The notes beneath the pieces were generated by a model that had not been told where the DNA came from, did no database searches, and saw nothing but the letters and a program-made list of their open reading frames with translations. A DNA stretch of 10,988 nt from Gp6-AA40 sp035649395 (lineage in GTDB: Bacteria > Acidobacteriota > Vicinamibacteria > Vicinamibacterales > UBA2999). The DNA lies in the NCBI GenBank assembly GCA_035649395.1, contig DASRJR010000080.1, positions 1 through 10,988 on the forward strand, read 5' to 3'. The translations under genes and the position numbers were made by a program. This document shows positions 7,195 through 10,988 of the stretch, piece after piece (positions within the stretch are counted from its first letter, which is position 1; each line of letters starts with the position of its first letter).

Positions 7195-7220
7195 GCGATC
7201 TCTGCGTTGATCGTCGTCTC
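7195..7220 (-). repeat. 26-nt inverted repeat, right arm
   Basis: Perfect reverse complement of 6910-6935, so the two arms enclose 259 nt that carry the hairpin cluster. It lies 57 nt before the isocitrate dehydrogenase ATG. The arrangement resembles terminal repeats of a small element, but no target-site duplication could be recognised. Confidence 0.85.
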
Positions 7221-7262
7221 CGGGTGCTCCGCTTCCTCCGCCTCAGCGATCGCGGCTTCCAC

Positions 7263-7268
7263 TAGAAT
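7263..7268 (+). promoter_or_regulatory. TAGAAT -10-like box before isocitrate dehydrogenase
   Basis: TAGAAT ends 9 nt before ATG 7278, placing a likely +1 about 3 nt before the start codon. The protein start is firm from family alignment and no Shine-Dalgarno lies in front of it, so a nearly leaderless transcript is the simplest reading. No good -35 is seen. Confidence 0.45.
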
Positions 7269-7277
7269 GGACTGTTC

Positions 7278-9500
<2,223 letters not shown>

Positions 9501-9501
9501 C

Positions 9502-9621
9502 GGAGGTTACGGAGGAAACGGTTTTTACAGGAGAAACGGAGCAACGGAGACTTGAAACTCGTCTACTCCGTTACTTCGTTTCTCCTGTTAATCCGTATTC
9601 TCCGTGAGCTCCGCTACCTCC
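9502..9621. repeat. Imperfect inverted repeat filling a convergent gap; possible bidirectional terminator
   Basis: The inner arms 9527-9549 and 9566-9588 match at 21 of 23 positions around a 16-nt loop, and the outer arms 9502-9514 and 9609-9621 match at 11 of 13. The arms are built from repeated ACGGAG and GAGAAACGG words. The repeat begins two bases after the dehydrogenase stop and ends three bases before the BON-LysM stop, so it occupies almost the whole gap. It may end transcription from both sides; the lack of a T-tract is against a classical intrinsic terminator. The repeated-word style suggests a dispersed repeat. Confidence 0.75.
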
Positions 9622-9624
9622 AGG

Positions 9625-10044
9625 CTACGCGTGCTGTGGGATCTTGAGCACTTGCCCCGGCTTGATCTTGTCCGGATCCGAGAGCTGATCCTTATTCGCG
9701 TTGAAGATCTCCATGTAGGCGTTGGCGTTGCCGAGCAGACGCTTGGCGATCGCGCTCAGCGTGTCGCCGGCCTGCACGGTATAGGTTTGCATCGCGGCTT
9801 TCGGTGGTGATGCGGGTGACGGCTGCGCTGCGGCCGAGGCGCCCGGCTTCACCTTGATGTCGGCCACGATCTCTTTCTGCCAATCGGACACGGTTTTCAG
9901 CGCGTTCCAGATCTGATTCTTCTCGTCATCCGAGTTGACCGTCCCGTGAAAGTACAGCTTGCCGTCGCGCTCATCGGCTGAGCCGTCCATCCGCAGGTTC
10001 TTGGCCGTCTGAATTGCGTGGTTGTATTTGTCACGAAGTGCCAT
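9625..10044 (-). CDS. BON and LysM domain protein, Kbp/YgaU-like
   Basis: The 139-residue product has an N-terminal BON-like domain (about 1-66, with DGKLYFHGTVNSDDEKNQIWNAL style), a Pro/Ala/Ser linker (69-85) and a C-terminal LysM domain (87-135) with YTVQAGDTLSAIAKRLLGNANAY and IKPGQVLKIP. The LysM part closely resembles E. coli Kbp (YgaU), a small cytoplasmic potassium-binding protein of the same design and similar length (149). No signal peptide is present, which fits a cytoplasmic role; potassium binding here is inference. ATG 10044 is chosen for its Shine-Dalgarno (AGGAG, five bases away) and because the frame upstream is not conserved-looking. It converges with isocitrate dehydrogenase and diverges from the M16 peptidase. 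Confidence 0.93.
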   Translation of the reverse strand: MALRDKYNHAIQTAKNLRMDGSADERDGKLYFHGTVNSDDEKNQIWNALKTVSDWQKEIVADIKVKPGASAAAQPSPASPPKAAMQTYTVQAGDTLSAIAKRLLGNANAYMEIFNANKDQLSDPDKIKPGQVLKIPQHA

Positions 10045-10063
10045 CTCGCTCCTCTTTCCGAGC

Positions 10064-10080
10064 GTCTGCCCTAGGCAGAC
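10064..10080. promoter_or_regulatory. Palindrome GTCTGCC-CTA-GGCAGAC upstream of the BON-LysM gene
   Basis: A perfect 7-bp inverted repeat with a 3-nt centre lies 19 nt before the BON-LysM start and would fall in its 5' leader. It could be a regulator site or an RNA hairpin near the ribosome binding site. Its function is unknown. Confidence 0.35.
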
Positions 10081-10104
10081 CGCCATTGCTCGGCCGGGGC
10101 CGTG

Positions 10105-10120
10105 TGCAAGCCAGGTGCCT
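10105..10120 (-). promoter_or_regulatory. Sigma54-like -24/-12 promoter for the BON-LysM gene
   Basis: On the minus strand, AGGCACCTGGCTTGCA matches the sigma54 consensus TGGCAC-N5-TTGCW except for the first base. The invariant GG and GC are separated by 10 bases, as required. A start about 12 nt downstream would leave a leader of roughly 50 nt containing the palindrome at 10064-10080. No enhancer-binding site was identified. Confidence 0.4.
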
Positions 10121-10172
10121 CGTGGAAATGATGGAAAATGGTGCCTTCTCGCACCGGGGTACTGGAGGCTGC

Positions 10173-10988
10173 ATGCGTCGCTGTCTTTTGTTGATGTGGC
10201 TTGGGTTACTTGGCGTGCCCTCGGGCGACGCTGTCGTCGCGGCGCAGGGCAGCCCGGAGCAGGGTCGCGGAGGACAGACACCACGCCTCGAGGTCCCGTA
10301 TCGGCAGTTCAAGCTGGCCAACGGGCTCAACGTCATCCTGCACCAGGATCGCCGTGTGCCGGTCGTGGCGGTGAACGTCTGGTATCACGTCGGATCGGCC
10401 AACGAGAAAGTCGGGCGCACGGGATTCGCGCACCTGTTCGAGCACTTGATGTTCGAGGGTTCGAAGAACGTCAAGGAGGGTGTCTTCGACACCGCGCTCG
10501 AAGGCGCGGGTGGCAACAACAACGGCTCGACGAACAACGACCGCACCAACTACGTCATCGACGTGCCGAAGAACGCGCTCGAGCTGGCGTTGTTCCTCGA
10601 GTCGGATCGTATGGCGTATCTGCTCGATACCATGACGCCGCAACGCGTCGACGGCCAGCGGGACGTCGTGAAGAACGAACGACGCCAGAGCTACGAGAAC
10701 CAGCCCTACGGCATGGCGTCGATCGAGCTCGACAAGATGCTGTGGCCTCCGACGCACCCGTATAGCTGGCCGACGATCGGCTACATGGAAGACCTCACCG
10801 CGGCCAGCCACGCCGATGTCGTCGAGTTCTTCAAGAAGTACTACGCACCGAACAACGCGAGCCTCGTCATCGCCGGCGACATCGACTTCGATCAGACGCG
10901 CGCGCTGATCGAAAAGTGGTTTGGCGAAGTTCCACGCGGAACGATTGTGGAACCGATTGCGCCACCCGCCGCGATTCTCACCGAGGTC
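10173..10988 (+). CDS. M16 family zinc peptidase (partial, 3' end beyond window)
   Basis: The first 272 residues of a pitrilysin/M16-type metallopeptidase are visible; the window edge cuts it without a stop. An N-terminal signal peptide (MRRCLLLMWLGLLGVPSGDA, cleavage near VVAAQG) points to the periplasm. The inverted zinc motif HLFEH (87-91) and a third ligand candidate, Glu169 in VVKNERR, 78 residues later, match the M16 spacing. Other family blocks are FKLANGLNVILHQD, VNVWYHVGSANE, and YYAPNNASLVIAGDID (the end of the first M16 domain). ATG 10173 follows GGAGG at a spacing of six bases. The family degrades peptides; the substrate is unknown, and family members of this type are often encoded as pairs. 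Confidence 0.93.
   Translation, partial: MRRCLLLMWLGLLGVPSGDAVVAAQGSPEQGRGGQTPRLEVPYRQFKLANGLNVILHQDRRVPVVAVNVWYHVGSANEKVGRTGFAHLFEHLMFEGSKNVKEGVFDTALEGAGGNNNGSTNNDRTNYVIDVPKNALELALFLESDRMAYLLDTMTPQRVDGQRDVVKNERRQSYENQPYGMASIELDKMLWPPTHPYSWPTIGYMEDLTAASHADVVEFFKKYYAPNNASLVIAGDIDFDQTRALIEKWFGEVPRGTIVEPIAPPAAILTEV

Larger units (their letters stand above)
6846..7277. other. 432-nt divergent intergenic region, rich in inverted repeats, no gene found
   Basis: This gap separates the starts of purE (minus) and isocitrate dehydrogenase (plus) and should hold both promoters. From left to right it contains a purine-rich, GATCGCAGAG-like stretch with one 26-nt repeat arm, a long hairpin (7002-7080), two GC-rich hairpins (7082-7114), the inverted second 26-nt arm (7195-7220), and a TAGAAT box next to the dehydrogenase start. 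An outer pairing, CCGGGTGG (6990-6997) with CCACCCGG (7117-7124), would enclose all three hairpins. Open frames across it are low-complexity and unlike known proteins. No tRNA or transposase is visible. Confidence 0.7.

Noticed and set aside
6910..7220. Insertion sequence
   Set aside because: The inverted arms enclose only 259 nt with no transposase-like frame; at most a non-autonomous element.
10022..10765. Plus-strand 247-codon open frame over the M16 gene start
   Set aside because: It is in a different frame from the M16 peptidase, which has the zinc motif, signal peptide and Shine-Dalgarno.

Overview
The window is high-GC and densely coded and reads like a chromosomal housekeeping segment of an uncultured soil-type Acidobacteriota, probably Vicinamibacteria. 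This placement is inference. It rests on the Ser/Thr kinase fused to a TolB/PD40 beta-propeller, on repeat peptides of the GPAKAGHY / VVSGFSRT type that I recall from many annotated proteins of that group, and on the overall gene style. No marker gene is present to prove it.

Layout: (1) 28-2631, minus strand: membrane-anchored Ser/Thr kinase with a C-terminal beta-propeller. (2) 2663-2743: three tandem 27-nt REP hairpins between the kinase and a divergent gene. (3) 2687-4327, plus: Tat-exported amidohydrolase whose only plausible start codon lies inside the first repeat. (4) 4477-5103, plus: Uma2-family PD-(D/E)XK protein whose C-terminal tail and stop codon come from an inverted REP pair (5056-5124). 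(5) 6845-5138, minus: a two-gene purine operon, purE then purK, for conversion of AIR to CAIR. (6) 6846-7277: a 432-nt divergent intergenic region with a 33-bp-stem hairpin, two GC-rich hairpins and a pair of perfect 26-nt inverted repeats. (7) 7278-9500, plus: monomeric NADP-dependent isocitrate dehydrogenase. (8) 9502-9621: imperfect inverted repeat filling the convergent gap. (9) 10044-9625, minus: BON-LysM protein like E. coli Kbp/YgaU, with a sigma54-like promoter. (10) 10173 to the window end, plus: secreted M16 zinc peptidase, cut by the window edge.

Apart from purE-purK, the genes show no common pathway. The notable content is in the non-coding and repeat layer. Five REP units at two loci share one design (GTAG, one base, 7-8 bp stem, TTYA loop), and at both loci they have become part of a protein-coding gene. 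Three genes also carry a TAGAAT box 6-11 nt before the start codon, which suggests leaderless or nearly leaderless transcripts. I found no phage, CRISPR, transposase, tRNA or rRNA, and no convincing new multi-gene system.
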